Origin: Pseudomonadota bacterium
Lineage (GTDB): Bacteria > Desulfobacterota > Desulfobulbia > Desulfobulbales > Desulfocapsaceae
Direction: 5' to 3'
Length of the DNA: 64,000 nucleotides
Assembly (NCBI GenBank): GCA_018817385.1
Contig: JAHIUA010000068.1
Coordinates: forward strand, 101,067-165,066
The notes under the pieces: generated by a model
Seen by the model: the letters and a program-made list of their open reading frames with translations, nothing else
What the model was told of the DNA's origin: nothing
The model's database searches: none
Translations under genes and position numbers: made by a program
Shown here: piece after piece, positions 53,703 through 62,599 of the stretch
How the letters are laid out: the number at the start of each line of letters is the position of its first letter
Numbering within the stretch: position 1 is the first letter of the stretch

Positions 53703-54710
53703 TTAGATGACGAAGGAGATAAATTGGTCGAGAAGAGGTAATTTTTTCACTTCATAACATGATAAAATAGCATCATCCGATATTGCCTGCAACTCTGCCA
53801 AACCGAAAAATTCGGCACAATCCGATAAGGTACGGTAAAAATAGGCGTTGCGAAGAGTTTCTCCAACAGATTGATATGAAACCTCCTCTATTTCATGAAG
53901 GAGATCGGGAAATGCTTTTAGAAAGATGTCTTCGTAAAATGACCGTGGCCTTGGTGTCTCTCCGTATTTACTCAAAAGAAAAAGCGTAAACAAAAAAGAC
54001 TGCTGTATAAAGGGAATTTCCTGATGACCATACCGATATGCCCAATTGAATTTTTTCACATACGCCATAAAAAGATCAGGATATATCGCCCCTGTTCCAT
54101 GGGAAGTTATTTTCTCACGGCATTGAACACTAAGAATGAATTTTTCTTTATATTTTCGAAGAAGCCCAGCCTGCTCTGCCGCAAGTCTCAGGCAATGCAT
54201 CTCAAAAAAATCCATTTCGGAGCAAATAGTGGCAAATCCAATATGTTTTTCATATTTTTCTTTTCCCCAGAAGGCGCGCGCCGCGTCATTACAAAAGCTC
54301 TGCGGCAGGTTGCCTTTCGCTGTTGATTTCAACCCTTTTTCACCGATGGCATCCACAAGTAATGCAAAGAGGGTGAGAGCGGGTGCTTCAGGCGGCTGGG
54401 AAAAATCTGCTGCAAAACGAATAAGGGACGGAGTAGCAAAAGGAAAATAAAGCAAGCGGTGCATCTGCTCAGGAGAAAGACCATGGAATCTAGCCAGGGT
54501 TGCTGAGTTGTTCCGTTGCATAAAAGTATCTACTACTGCCTGGGTCTCTGCAAGAGACGAAAATTTTCCTCCCTCCAGCTTGTCCCTGACCTCAGCCATG
54601 ATGTCCTGCAACGCATCAGCGCTGGTTTTATCGTCCAGCTTGCCAAAACAGCAATTTTTGTATTTTTTACCGCTGCCGCATGGACAGGGGTCATTTCTGC
54701 CTATATTCAT
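53703..54710 (-). CDS. SEC-C motif protein
   Basis: 335 residues from ATG 54710, preferred over 54749 because AAGGAAA precedes it and the SEC-C motif normally begins the protein: MNIGRNDPCPCGSGKKYKNC, zinc-binding CxCx8CC. The remaining ~310 residues are helical and unassigned (LRLAAEQAGLLRKYKEKFIL, YGHQEIPFIQQSFLFTLFLL). The SEC-C motif is a portable zinc module also found at the SecA C-terminus; it does not itself imply secretion. Single gene. Confidence 0.8.
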   Translation of the reverse strand: MNIGRNDPCPCGSGKKYKNCCFGKLDDKTSADALQDIMAEVRDKLEGGKFSSLAETQAVVDTFMQRNNSATLARFHGLSPEQMHRLLYFPFATPSLIRFAADFSQPPEAPALTLFALLVDAIGEKGLKSTAKGNLPQSFCNDAARAFWGKEKYEKHIGFATICSEMDFFEMHCLRLAAEQAGLLRKYKEKFILSVQCREKITSHGTGAIYPDLFMAYVKKFNWAYRYGHQEIPFIQQSFLFTLFLLSKYGETPRPRSFYEDIFLKAFPDLLHEIEEVSYQSVGETLRNAYFYRTLSDCAEFFGLAELQAISDDAILSCYEVKKLPLLDQFISFVI

Positions 54711-55252
54711 TGGGAACGGTTTCCTTTTCCTTGTTTGGTAGCCCGGCAAGCACGATTTTTTTCTTATCTTATCCCCAATAACTCTTTTACCGCTGTCGGT
54801 AATACTGAATGATTTTCATCTGTGAAATCTGACGAGACACTGTTACCCTCCCCCTCTCCTTATCAGTGATACCAATCAACGTCCCCCATTGTTCTCCTTT
54901 TTTTGTGTTCCGTCAAGTTGTTCTTCTGCGGCAACTAATCGACAGGTATTACGAAAAAAGCTCTCGTCAGCACATCCGTCAGCACCAGGAACCGATCGCT
55001 ATTACGAGCCAGGCCGCGATAAAGATCAAAGAGCCTCAGGGCCTAATGTAACCCGGATTGGATTCTGTGAAGGCCATCAACTAGAAGCCACCAGAAAAAG
55101 AGTACAAAATAGTAAGGTCAACTTTAGAATTATGAAGAATTAACAGGTTGGATCTGGCAGTATCAAATAAGAGAATTGGTATTGACTGCCCCTGTTGTAC
55201 ATATAGATGGCAAAACTCACTTGCTCATATAACGAACTGGAAGGAGGTCTCT
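54711..55252. other. 542-bp region without a supported gene
   Basis: Plus-strand frames at 54866 and 54889 overlap each other and have no ribosome site. Nothing recognised. Confidence 0.35.
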
Positions 55253-55477
55253 GTGAAGAGTAAACTGTGGTGGATAGGGCAATGCCTGTTGATTGTGGCG
55301 GCGACCTTTTTTCTATTTTACGGTATCAGTCTCTTTAAGGCTGCGTACAAATTGAACAACCCTTTCGATTTCATCATGATGATTTTTGCCTCAAACTTGA
55401 TTATCCTCATCAACGGAACGCTGCTGGTCGGTATTGGCTATCGAATGATTAATGTCTACAAGCTCCTCAAAAAGTGA
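55253..55477 (+). CDS. 74-residue two-helix membrane protein
   Basis: GTG start at 55253, directly preceded by GGAAGGAGG with 5-base spacing, the strongest ribosome site in this part of the window. The frame is open further upstream (TTG 55148) but that part has no membrane or domain features. The protein starts MKSKLWWIGQCLLIVAATFF and has helices at about 5-25 and 42-62 (MIFASNLIILINGTLLVG), with a Lys tail. Function unknown. Confidence 0.7.
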   Translation: MKSKLWWIGQCLLIVAATFFLFYGISLFKAAYKLNNPFDFIMMIFASNLIILINGTLLVGIGYRMINVYKLLKK

Positions 55478-55683
55478 AATGTAAGGTTAGAACGTTGACA
55501 GTCAAAAAAAACAGGAGTCAGTTCCATAATAGCCATCTCCCGTCATGAATGGCTGGATTGTCTCTCTAAGGAGAGATGTTGACTTTCGAATGCATCTACT
55601 GCTAAGGGGCCGTGGAGTTCAACATATTTTTTCACTATCGCCTGAACGATTCAGCTCTAGAGAACGCTTGACTGAGCATGATT

Positions 55684-56376
55684 TCAGCTCAAACGTGTAT
55701 AGCATGCGAAAAAATGTGGAACCGGAGGATCTTGGTCGTCGTCGTATGCCACGAAAAGGGTCTCGGATAAACCAGCCCGCTGGAAGCCCGAGATCTCTTC
55801 CCGGTCCAGGGCCAATGGAAACGTGTCTGGCTGTTCGCCAGCATTTCTGCTGCGGCAAGAAACAAGAACCTCGCCGCCAGGAGAGGCAACCAGGTCTGCG
55901 ATAGCCTTCAGGGCCTGTACCCGGCTCGGACCCTGAAAGACCTGTATCGTGTTACACTCATACACCAGATCGAATCCCTGGCACCACTCCGGAGGAGTAT
56001 TGAAGAGATCTGCGACCAGGTAGTCCACAGCACTATTAGGATACCGCTGCCTGCACATGTCGATGGCTGATGCGGAAAGGTCAAAGGCTGTAACCCGATA
56101 GCCATACTTTGCCAAAGCCTCGGCATCATCACCTAGACCGCAACCGATTATAACCGCTCGTTTACCGGCAGGGTCCGCTCCTCTTTTCAGCCAGGCAAGC
56201 AGTAATGGGTTGGGTTTTAAATCAGCCCAGTATATCTTGCGAAAGTCACCGCCGGCCCGGGCGTAGAACTCCTCGAACCAGCCATTCGGATCTCCCCGAT
56301 CAGCATAAGCCTCGGCCAGGCGTTGCGTTGCAAGTTTAGAATTCTCCACAAACGGCTCCTTTACGTCCAGCAACAA
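55684..56376 (-). CDS. SAM-dependent methyltransferase (thiopurine methyltransferase-like/class I)
   Basis: 230 residues. Rossmann motifs: RAVIIGCGLGDDAEALAKYG (about 79-98), VTAFDLSASAIDMCRQRYP, VDYLVADLF, WCQGFDLVYECNTIQVF, and GGEVLVSCRSR. The N-terminus WFEEFYARAGGDFRKIYWAD fits small-molecule methyltransferases. Substrate unknown. The ATG at 56376 has no strong ribosome site. Single gene. Confidence 0.88.
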   Translation of the reverse strand: MLLDVKEPFVENSKLATQRLAEAYADRGDPNGWFEEFYARAGGDFRKIYWADLKPNPLLLAWLKRGADPAGKRAVIIGCGLGDDAEALAKYGYRVTAFDLSASAIDMCRQRYPNSAVDYLVADLFNTPPEWCQGFDLVYECNTIQVFQGPSRVQALKAIADLVASPGGEVLVSCRSRNAGEQPDTFPLALDREEISGFQRAGLSETLFVAYDDDQDPPVPHFFACYTRLS

Positions 56377-56559
56377 ACAGTCTTTCCAAAAAATAAAACT
56401 TATGTTCCCTATTAACTATCTGCTCCATCTGATTGTATATTTGATCATTTAGCAGCCTAACACCAAGGTTTCCTCAAAAAAAATGCAGCGTCAAGGACCG
56501 GTTAAAAAATACAGCTATTCTATCTACGAATAGCCAGTTCCTTTTCTCTTCTGCCCGGC

Positions 56560-57534
56560 TCATCCCACTTCTCTCCCTTTACCGCTGTCTGAAAGATCTG
56601 AGAGTTCCCCTGGGAAGGGATGGAGGAGGTGCTGGCTCAACAGATATTCCCGTTGAAAGCGGATAGCCTGGGCCTCAATGAGCCGGGTAGCAGCCTGTAA
56701 CGGGATTCTTTCGTCACGATACTCTTCAAACGTACTGATAATATAGTGCTTTTCCTCGCTGGACATCTTTTCCGAGATCCAACCGTAGGCATGATAAAGA
56801 GTATTCACCATGGACTGTCTGCGAAAGGGTTTGGCAAGGATCTTCCCCAGTTCTGTTTCATAGAACTGAAACACATCGGCCACCGGCAGCTTTTCATGGT
56901 TGGCTGTTATTCGACCACAAACACGAAAACGGCTCTGGTTGTAGGCCAGGAAGAGCAGTTTATGGCTGGCATGGAAGTTCACCAGTTCCCCTATTGTCGG
57001 CTTAGCCGAGATACTACGAAAACGAGCCCAGGTATAGAGCTTGACAAGAAAATGTTCCCGCAGAATAATGTTGGTCAGGCGCTGTTCATCGTCCACTGCC
57101 TTTTTGCCCAGATACGCCAGTACCATTTTCCCAAAAACACCGCTTTCCCAACGCAGGAACTGCGGTTGTTCAATTCCACTGTACACTTTTGCATCGAAAA
57201 GAGCGCAGGAGGGTGATCTGGATTTGAGAATAGCACCATCGCACTCACTAATGTTTTTCACCTGTCGTGTAGCAGCGTCAACCAAGGCAGTTGTGACAAG
57301 GCGTGACTTTGCCGGCTGCCACACCTCCACCTTTTCCTTCTCAAAACAAAGACGAACAGGAGGACGCGGCACTCCCAACCCTGCTTCCATTTCCGGGCAG
57401 ACATCAACAAAATCAACATGGTCCTGCAACAGAGTCACAACCTTTGAAAAAAGCTTTGCCCCATCATATCGACAGGCTTCAAAACCGAGACAGCGGCTGA
57501 CAAGGACCCTGGGACGTGGAAAAGTATGATCCAT
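56560..57534 (-). CDS. DUF523-DUF1722 fusion protein (YbgA-type C-terminal domain)
   Basis: 324 residues. N-terminal DUF523 (about 8-150): RVLVSRCLGFEACRYDGAKL, FVDVCPEMEAGLGVPRPPVRL, ECDGAILKSRSPSCALFDAK, with cysteines at conserved places. C-terminal DUF1722/YbgA (about 190-310): LVNFHASHKLLFLAYNQSRF and YHAYGWISEKMSSEEK. Two-domain proteins of this kind are widespread; the N-terminal domain is likely a small-molecule or Fe-S enzyme and YbgA has been linked with photolyase genes in some genomes. No photolyase is in the window. Confidence 0.88.
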   Translation of the reverse strand: MDHTFPRPRVLVSRCLGFEACRYDGAKLFSKVVTLLQDHVDFVDVCPEMEAGLGVPRPPVRLCFEKEKVEVWQPAKSRLVTTALVDAATRQVKNISECDGAILKSRSPSCALFDAKVYSGIEQPQFLRWESGVFGKMVLAYLGKKAVDDEQRLTNIILREHFLVKLYTWARFRSISAKPTIGELVNFHASHKLLFLAYNQSRFRVCGRITANHEKLPVADVFQFYETELGKILAKPFRRQSMVNTLYHAYGWISEKMSSEEKHYIISTFEEYRDERIPLQAATRLIEAQAIRFQREYLLSQHLLHPFPGELSDLSDSGKGREVG

Positions 57535-58033
57535 GGTGAATACTCCGTTATCCCATTGAGATTAGAGAGATGATGAGTGCAGATCGTCTTTGACATCGGC
57601 AACAGTTGATTGATTGCCATTGCTGGCTGAGGCCAAAAATCTACAATTCAAAGCATGGCACCTGCAACTCACCGTTTCGAGGGAACCGCTGTCGTCTTAC
57701 TCCCCAACAAAAAATCCGGACTATCTTGTTAAAAAGGTAATCCGCTTGACTTCTATAAGCCTCTCGGCGTTTGTCCCTGTCTTATGGCAGGGGTTGGCTT
57801 GATCTTCTTTGTAATCCAATTATATGGCAATAACGACGTGACGGTCAAGGCAACAACGTAACACTTGTGGCAATAGTTACACATGAATACTGGAACAGCA
57901 GCAAGGCAATGCTTTGTTGCTATGAAACAACAGCGTCTGATCACCATGAAACAGGCATAGATCGGACCCATCGGAGACATTTTGACTTTCATTTTTGCTC
58001 CTTTATAAGAGCCACGTACCAAGTTGAGTTCAT
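57535..58033. other. 499-bp region without a supported gene
   Basis: Several short overlapping frames on both strands (57614, 57753, 57867), none with a ribosome site or recognisable sequence. Confidence 0.35.
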
Positions 58034-58891
58034 TCACTTATTGTCCACTGTGCTTGTATCCAATAAGAGAGAAGGCAGGACAGGTGCCAAGGAAAACATC
58101 CCGGGCGCCGGGGGCGTAGGTTCTATAGTCACCGAATCGACGCTCATCCGAAAAATCTGGTTGAATAGTACTGATGTCGTGGGTTTTAAATTGGGACTAT
58201 ATGCTTGAACCCAATCTGAATCAGGTACCCAGAGATTGAGGTGGAAATTCATAGGTCCAGTCGGTACATGGTTTATGTCTGTCCGCACCAGATTACCATC
58301 TATAAGCCATGATACTTGCGTTGGTTGCCACTTGATTTCGTATGTGTGATAATCAGTTATCGATCCGGAAACATATGATACAACTTGCCGGTGTCCGACG
58401 CCCAGTGGTTCATTGCTGTAACTATTGGTTAATACACTATTAGGCAGATTGGTAAGAAGTTCAAAATCGATTTCATCATGCAACGTTGTGCTCCCTGGTT
58501 TGAGAGCATACAAGAAGATACCTCCGATGATGCCTGGCATTGTCGTATCCATTTTAGCACGTACTGTTATGTGGACACCTGTATTTAATGCGAATGATTG
58601 ATTAGTGATCAGATCCGTACCATAGAAAGAAAACCCAGCTGGATTATAGGATTCAACCGTAATAATGGCCTGGCTGTCGTTGGCAGCCGGCAGTAACGAA
58701 TTTTGCGTGCATCTAAACTGAGTCTGGCCGACAAATGTTCCATCAAGGGGTGAGATCCAGGTTGGAATATGCCACTGATTGGAACTCACAATGTTTCCAA
58801 TAAAATCGTCATACAGTAAAGTCGCTGCAAGTGTGGTGGATGCTAAACTGACTGAAAGAATAATTACTGTACAAAAAAAGACTCTTTTCAT
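58034..58891 (-). CDS. secreted glycoside hydrolase family 16-like enzyme
   Basis: 285 residues with a signal peptide (MKRVFFCTVIILSVSLASTT, cleavage after LAA). The GH16 catalytic motif ExDxxE is present as HDEIDFELL: Glu140 nucleophile, Asp142, Glu144 acid/base. DYHTYEIKWQPTQVSWLIDG and MNFHLNLWVPDSDW are the usual GH16 strands. The family hydrolyses beta-1,3/1,4 glucans, galactans or xyloglucan; specificity cannot be read here. ATG 58891 has GGGGGAG 7 bases upstream. Isolated; no sugar transporter or other carbohydrate gene is adjacent, so it could act on the cell's own exopolymer or on environmental polysaccharide. Confidence 0.88.
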   Translation of the reverse strand: MKRVFFCTVIILSVSLASTTLAATLLYDDFIGNIVSSNQWHIPTWISPLDGTFVGQTQFRCTQNSLLPAANDSQAIITVESYNPAGFSFYGTDLITNQSFALNTGVHITVRAKMDTTMPGIIGGIFLYALKPGSTTLHDEIDFELLTNLPNSVLTNSYSNEPLGVGHRQVVSYVSGSITDYHTYEIKWQPTQVSWLIDGNLVRTDINHVPTGPMNFHLNLWVPDSDWVQAYSPNLKPTTSVLFNQIFRMSVDSVTIEPTPPAPGMFSLAPVLPSLLLDTSTVDNK

Positions 58892-59254
58892 AATGTTCTC
58901 CCCCAGCCCTCCTGGGGCCTTGGCTGAACCGAGCCTCTACCGAGAAGGAAAAATTTCCCTGGTATTCGCTGGTAACAGCTGATCGCATTCACATGGTTGC
59001 TCACTATTCTAAAAACAATGCCCTTTTTGATTCAAAAAAAGCAGGCCTGCATTGAATGTGCAGCCCGGCTGACTGGTATAACCCCGTAGCTTTCCGTCCT
59101 TTGATCCCACAACGTTTGGCTTTGTTAGTCTGAACTCAAAATGAATTACCATTCATCTAACCATAACTGGATGGATTTAAAAACATGTATAAGCAGCCGT
59201 TCTGCTGTCGCTTCTAAAATAAACATTATAAATGAATCGGGGGAGGGCAAAAAA

Positions 59255-59280
59255 CAGGGGTTATCCCCTGTTATCCCCTG
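59255..59280. repeat. short palindrome plus tandem decamer
   Basis: CAGGGG-TTAT-CCCCTG is a perfect hairpin whose right half, TTATCCCCTG, is then repeated. It lies in the 560-bp gap between the GH16 gene and the next start (58892-59452), where no gene is supported. Confidence 0.5.
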
Positions 59281-59452
59281 ACATGACAAACCTCCCTGCC
59301 TGGTTGATTTAAAAAGATCTGGTCTATTCGTGAGTTATATGTAGCGCTAGGTTGAAAAAGTATTGTCCGGATTCAGCTGGAATCAGGGTCAAGAACCATC
59401 GCCAATATACAGGGGACCTAAAATAAAGAGTTCAATCCTCAAGTTATTCAGT

Positions 59453-60043
59453 ATGATGGACCAGAAATGCAGTTTCCCCAATACAGGTACTCTCAAAATG
59501 AAATTGAACAAGAAGACAGCGGTCATGGCAAGACAGGGTGTTCTCCTCACAACTGAGAAGAACTGGGATGGAGGGATGGCGCAAAATTCTGAAAAAGTGG
59601 CAGTGACTTTTTATTTAAGCGCTCAGGAACTCAAAGTCGAGGTGGATGCGCCTTTTCATGATGACCCGGCTCCTCCAGGCCCTGCCGGAGAACTTGACAG
59701 ACTTTGGCAATATGAGGTAACGGAGCTTTTTCTCTTGGGAGCAGAAGGTCACTATTTGGAGATTGAGCTTGGCCCTCATGGCCACTATCTCATCCTCCAT
59801 CTCAGCGGAATACGCCAGGTCAGTAACACCCTGCAGCCTACGCACTGTAGCACCCATATCACTGACTGCCGTTGGCAGGGGGCCTTAACACTGGCCCTGG
59901 AGCAGTCGATTCTTCCCTTCACCCATGTGAATGCATATGCCATCCATGGCCTGGGGGCGAAACGCCGCTATCTTTCCGCCTTCCCAGTGCCAGGAGAACG
60001 CCCCGACTTTCATCAGCCCCATTATTTCGGCTGTCTCGAATGA
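59453..60043 (+). CDS. DOMON-like/C20orf27-like beta-sandwich protein
   Basis: 196 residues from ATG 59453; the frame is open from a TTG at 59363, and ATG 59498 is another choice. A distinctive stretch, LWQYEVTELFLLGAEGHYLE then IELGPHGHYLILHL, matches a family of small proteins known from bacteria to animals (human C20orf27), with a DOMON-like sandwich. YAIHGLGAKRRYLSAFPVPG and PDFHQPHYFGCL close it. Ligand unknown; no signal peptide. It converges on the SLATT-like gene, 24 bases apart. Confidence 0.7.
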   Translation: MMDQKCSFPNTGTLKMKLNKKTAVMARQGVLLTTEKNWDGGMAQNSEKVAVTFYLSAQELKVEVDAPFHDDPAPPGPAGELDRLWQYEVTELFLLGAEGHYLEIELGPHGHYLILHLSGIRQVSNTLQPTHCSTHITDCRWQGALTLALEQSILPFTHVNAYAIHGLGAKRRYLSAFPVPGERPDFHQPHYFGCLE

Positions 60044-60067
60044 ACGAAGAACCAACCGCAGTTACTT

Positions 60068-60982
60068 TTAGGTGATAAACTTAATTTCCGGTCGGGCCAC
60101 TGTTGAAGTTTGGACCTCGACGACCTTTTGGTATACTTCACGTGGTTCAGTGACTGTTTCAACCATCAAGATATGTTGTCCCGGTGATACGTTTAATTTC
60201 GACCATGCATAGCCGACAAATTCGACCGGTGCTTCAGAATCGAGTGTGATCGTGATCTTTTTCGGCTCAGCTTGGTAGGTGAACGCCACTTCAATTGCTC
60301 CAGGTAACTTGGTCTTTTCGTCTGCCTCTGCTGCAGTTGCCTGCGTTGAAAGGTTAGTGCGAATGGCCTCCAATTTCCTGTCCGTTTCCTCTCGTTGCGA
60401 TTTTATCATAGATTCAAGCAGGGAAATACTAGAGTTGAATTCAGTGATCCATTTCGTTGTTTCCTCTGCTTGCAGTTTGGTAAGTTCCTCTTCGAGCGTC
60501 TGTGCCAGCAGGAATAAAGATTTGACATCCGAATTATCCAAGGCTGCGTTCTTGGAGACAATGTATTTTGCCCACTCGAGTTCGAAGGCACGGGTCAAAT
60601 TCTCCATCGTAATGACTGTCGAGATATACCTCATCCAACCACTTGACCAGCCGAAGACCCGATCGGCAACCAGAATCAGGCCAGCGATGGCCAGCAACGC
60701 AACTGCCCATTGGGTGAAGAGGAGTTTATCTTTCGCCAGATCTTGAATTGCGGCAAAAATAGGCAATGCTGTTCCAATGGTAAGCAAGAGAAAAGCGATC
60801 GCTCTTACCCAAAGAGATGTCCATCTTTTCGTACGAATACTTGTCCAATACCATGCGCACATCGTAGTAGAAGTGGTCTCTATATGAGCGTAGATTGAGC
60901 CAAGCGCCAGGTCAGGCGTTTTGCCTTTATATTCGTCCCAAGGAAGAAGCTTTTTTGTTGAAATGTCAGGTTTTTTTGCCAT
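60068..60982 (-). CDS. SLATT-like two-helix membrane protein with PEGA-like C-terminal domain
   Basis: 304 residues. The N-terminal part looks like the SLATT fold of conflict-system membrane effectors: WYWTSIRTKRWTSLWVRAIA, then two helices at about 62-80 and 88-107, and VFGWSSGWMRYISTVITMEN. A long amphipathic helical segment follows (about 130-215, EEELTKLQAEETTKWITEF). Residues about 228-304 are a beta domain, FTYQAEPKKITITLDSEAPV with VSPGQHILMVETV, like PEGA sandwiches. SLATT proteins are often membrane effectors beside nucleotide sensors; no such partner is adjacent, so the role is open. ATG 60982. Confidence 0.6.
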   Translation of the reverse strand: MAKKPDISTKKLLPWDEYKGKTPDLALGSIYAHIETTSTTMCAWYWTSIRTKRWTSLWVRAIAFLLLTIGTALPIFAAIQDLAKDKLLFTQWAVALLAIAGLILVADRVFGWSSGWMRYISTVITMENLTRAFELEWAKYIVSKNAALDNSDVKSLFLLAQTLEEELTKLQAEETTKWITEFNSSISLLESMIKSQREETDRKLEAIRTNLSTQATAAEADEKTKLPGAIEVAFTYQAEPKKITITLDSEAPVEFVGYAWSKLNVSPGQHILMVETVTEPREVYQKVVEVQTSTVARPEIKFIT

Positions 60983-61179
60983 ACATACCTCCCTATGACA
61001 ACTGGTTGAAGTGGTGAAGGATGTGCACCTGTCGTCCCGGTTAACGTGCTGTAAACAAACCGGTTGACAGCAGCAATAAATTAAACAAGTAATCCGCTAC
61101 GACGACAAAGCTCCCGTGCTTGCTTTGGAGGTGGGGGCGATGTTTTGATTAAAGCTACCAGCAAGGAGGCCATGCGCCT

Positions 61180-61419
61180 CTAAAGAGGGCAGGTAAATCT
61201 AAAAATGGTACCCTCTTTGGCGGATGTTGTGAAACGCACCTGTCCGCCAAGAAAATTTTCCCCTAACAGTTTCATAGAATATGTTCCAATTCCTGTTCCA
61301 GCTTCTTCTTTGGTGCTGAAATTACGCTGGAAAATTCGGTTAGTAACCTCCTGGGGAATTTCCTGCGCGTTCCATACACACAATCCTTCTCCATCCTTTG
61401 TTCGGCTCAGGCTTTCTAT
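61180..61419 (-). pseudogene. C-terminal remnant of a sensor histidine kinase ATPase domain
   Basis: The frame reads SRTKDGEGLCVWNAQEIPQE, NRIFQRNFSTKEEAGTGIGT and GGQVRFTTSAKEGTIFRFTC: N/G1-like DG, the F-box RIFQRNFSTK and G2 GTGIGTYS of a HATPase domain, followed by a normal stop. Upstream an in-frame TGA at 61420-61422 and the neighbouring exchanger gene leave no room for the dimerisation/His domain or a sensor. The piece is therefore a decayed or truncated kinase; whether it is still translated is unknown. Confidence 0.75.
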
Positions 61420-61434
61420 TCATATGAATGGCAA

Positions 61435-62385
61435 TTAACTTGAAGGCCATAAAAACCAAAAATATCCAACACATCCTGTCAACAACACCCCTCCTTCCCA
61501 GCGCTGAAGCCTTAATCCCGTATACATCATCGGCAGTAATGCAATGGCAAAAGCCACCATAACCCACAAATCCAAACCAGTTATTCCTGTTACCGATAAA
61601 GGCCTGGCAATGGATGATACACCTAGTATGCCAAGGATATTGAAAATATTTGAGCCAACCACATTTCCCACTGCGATATCGGGCTGATGTCGTAATGCCG
61701 CAACCACGGAGGTGGCAAGTTCAGGCATACTCGTCCCTGCGGCTATTATTGTAAGAGCTATTACCGCCTCGCTTATCCCAAGAGAACGGGCAATGTCTGT
61801 GGCTGACATGACTAAAAGGCGAGAACCTGCGACAAGAAGTATCAGCCCACCGATAATAAAAGATAAATCTCTACAGAGAGATTTTGATTGGGAAGGCACC
61901 CCGTCCTGGAACTCCAGTTCGATCTCAGGGGTGACCTCTTTTTTGGCCAACCAAATGGTAAAACCTGTATAGGCAACAAGGGCGGTAAAAAGGACAACGC
62001 CGGCCAGTCTTGATATGGTGCCCTCAGTTATAAGAAATACTGCAACAAGCGAAGCGGCAATCATAATTGGGCAATCGTACTTGATGACTTGAAGACTCAC
62101 TTTTACTGGACAGAGCAAAGCAGTAAGTCCAAGGATGATACCGATATTAAATATGTTTGACCCCACTACGTTGCCAATGGAGATGTCGGCTTGATTGCTC
62201 AACGAAGCCCCTAAACCCACTACAAGTTCTGGTGTGCTCGTGCCAAAAGAGACAATGGTCAGTCCAATGATAAGAGGTGTAAGCCCTAGTCGAATTGCTA
62301 AAGAAGCACTTCCACGGACCAGGCCCTCGGCACCAAGGGTAAGTGCAACGAGTCCGGAAATCATAATGAAGATATTCCACAACAT
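61435..62385 (-). CDS. sodium/calcium exchanger family protein (YrbG-like)
   Basis: 316 residues, about ten membrane helices with the internal duplication of CaCA antiporters. Alpha-1 repeat: GLTIVSFGTSTPELVVGLGA with SIGNVVGSNIFNIGIILGL. Alpha-2 repeat: ALTIIAAGTSMPELATSVVA with AVGNVVGSNIFNILGILGV. Both carry the cation-binding Glu in the S/T-x-PEL motif. Exchanges cytoplasmic Ca2+ for Na+ or H+. The end of the gene directly abuts the kinase remnant. ATG 62385 lacks an obvious ribosome site but fits the family start. Confidence 0.95.
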   Translation of the reverse strand: MLWNIFIMISGLVALTLGAEGLVRGSASLAIRLGLTPLIIGLTIVSFGTSTPELVVGLGASLSNQADISIGNVVGSNIFNIGIILGLTALLCPVKVSLQVIKYDCPIMIAASLVAVFLITEGTISRLAGVVLFTALVAYTGFTIWLAKKEVTPEIELEFQDGVPSQSKSLCRDLSFIIGGLILLVAGSRLLVMSATDIARSLGISEAVIALTIIAAGTSMPELATSVVAALRHQPDIAVGNVVGSNIFNILGILGVSSIARPLSVTGITGLDLWVMVAFAIALLPMMYTGLRLQRWEGGVLLTGCVGYFWFLWPSS

Positions 62386-62599
62386 TGGTAGTTTCTATTT
62401 GCGGCAGAACGGACGCTGTTCGAGGAACTCAATAGCCCCCGATATGGGCAAAAGCGCAGTGGCTGCTCGTATCATTTCGAAAACCTGCGGCCAGGAAACT
62501 GGAATGAACCTGCGGCAGGTAACATAACATTCTGACAAAACCGAGAAAGCGTGACCTCGGGTCTGCGCCAATTGGCCTTGTCATTCTTTTTGTTTTACT

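Noticed and set aside
57753..58037. 94-codon minus-strand frame with several cysteines
   Set aside because: No ribosome site, overlaps the GH16 stop and its composition does not look like a conserved protein.
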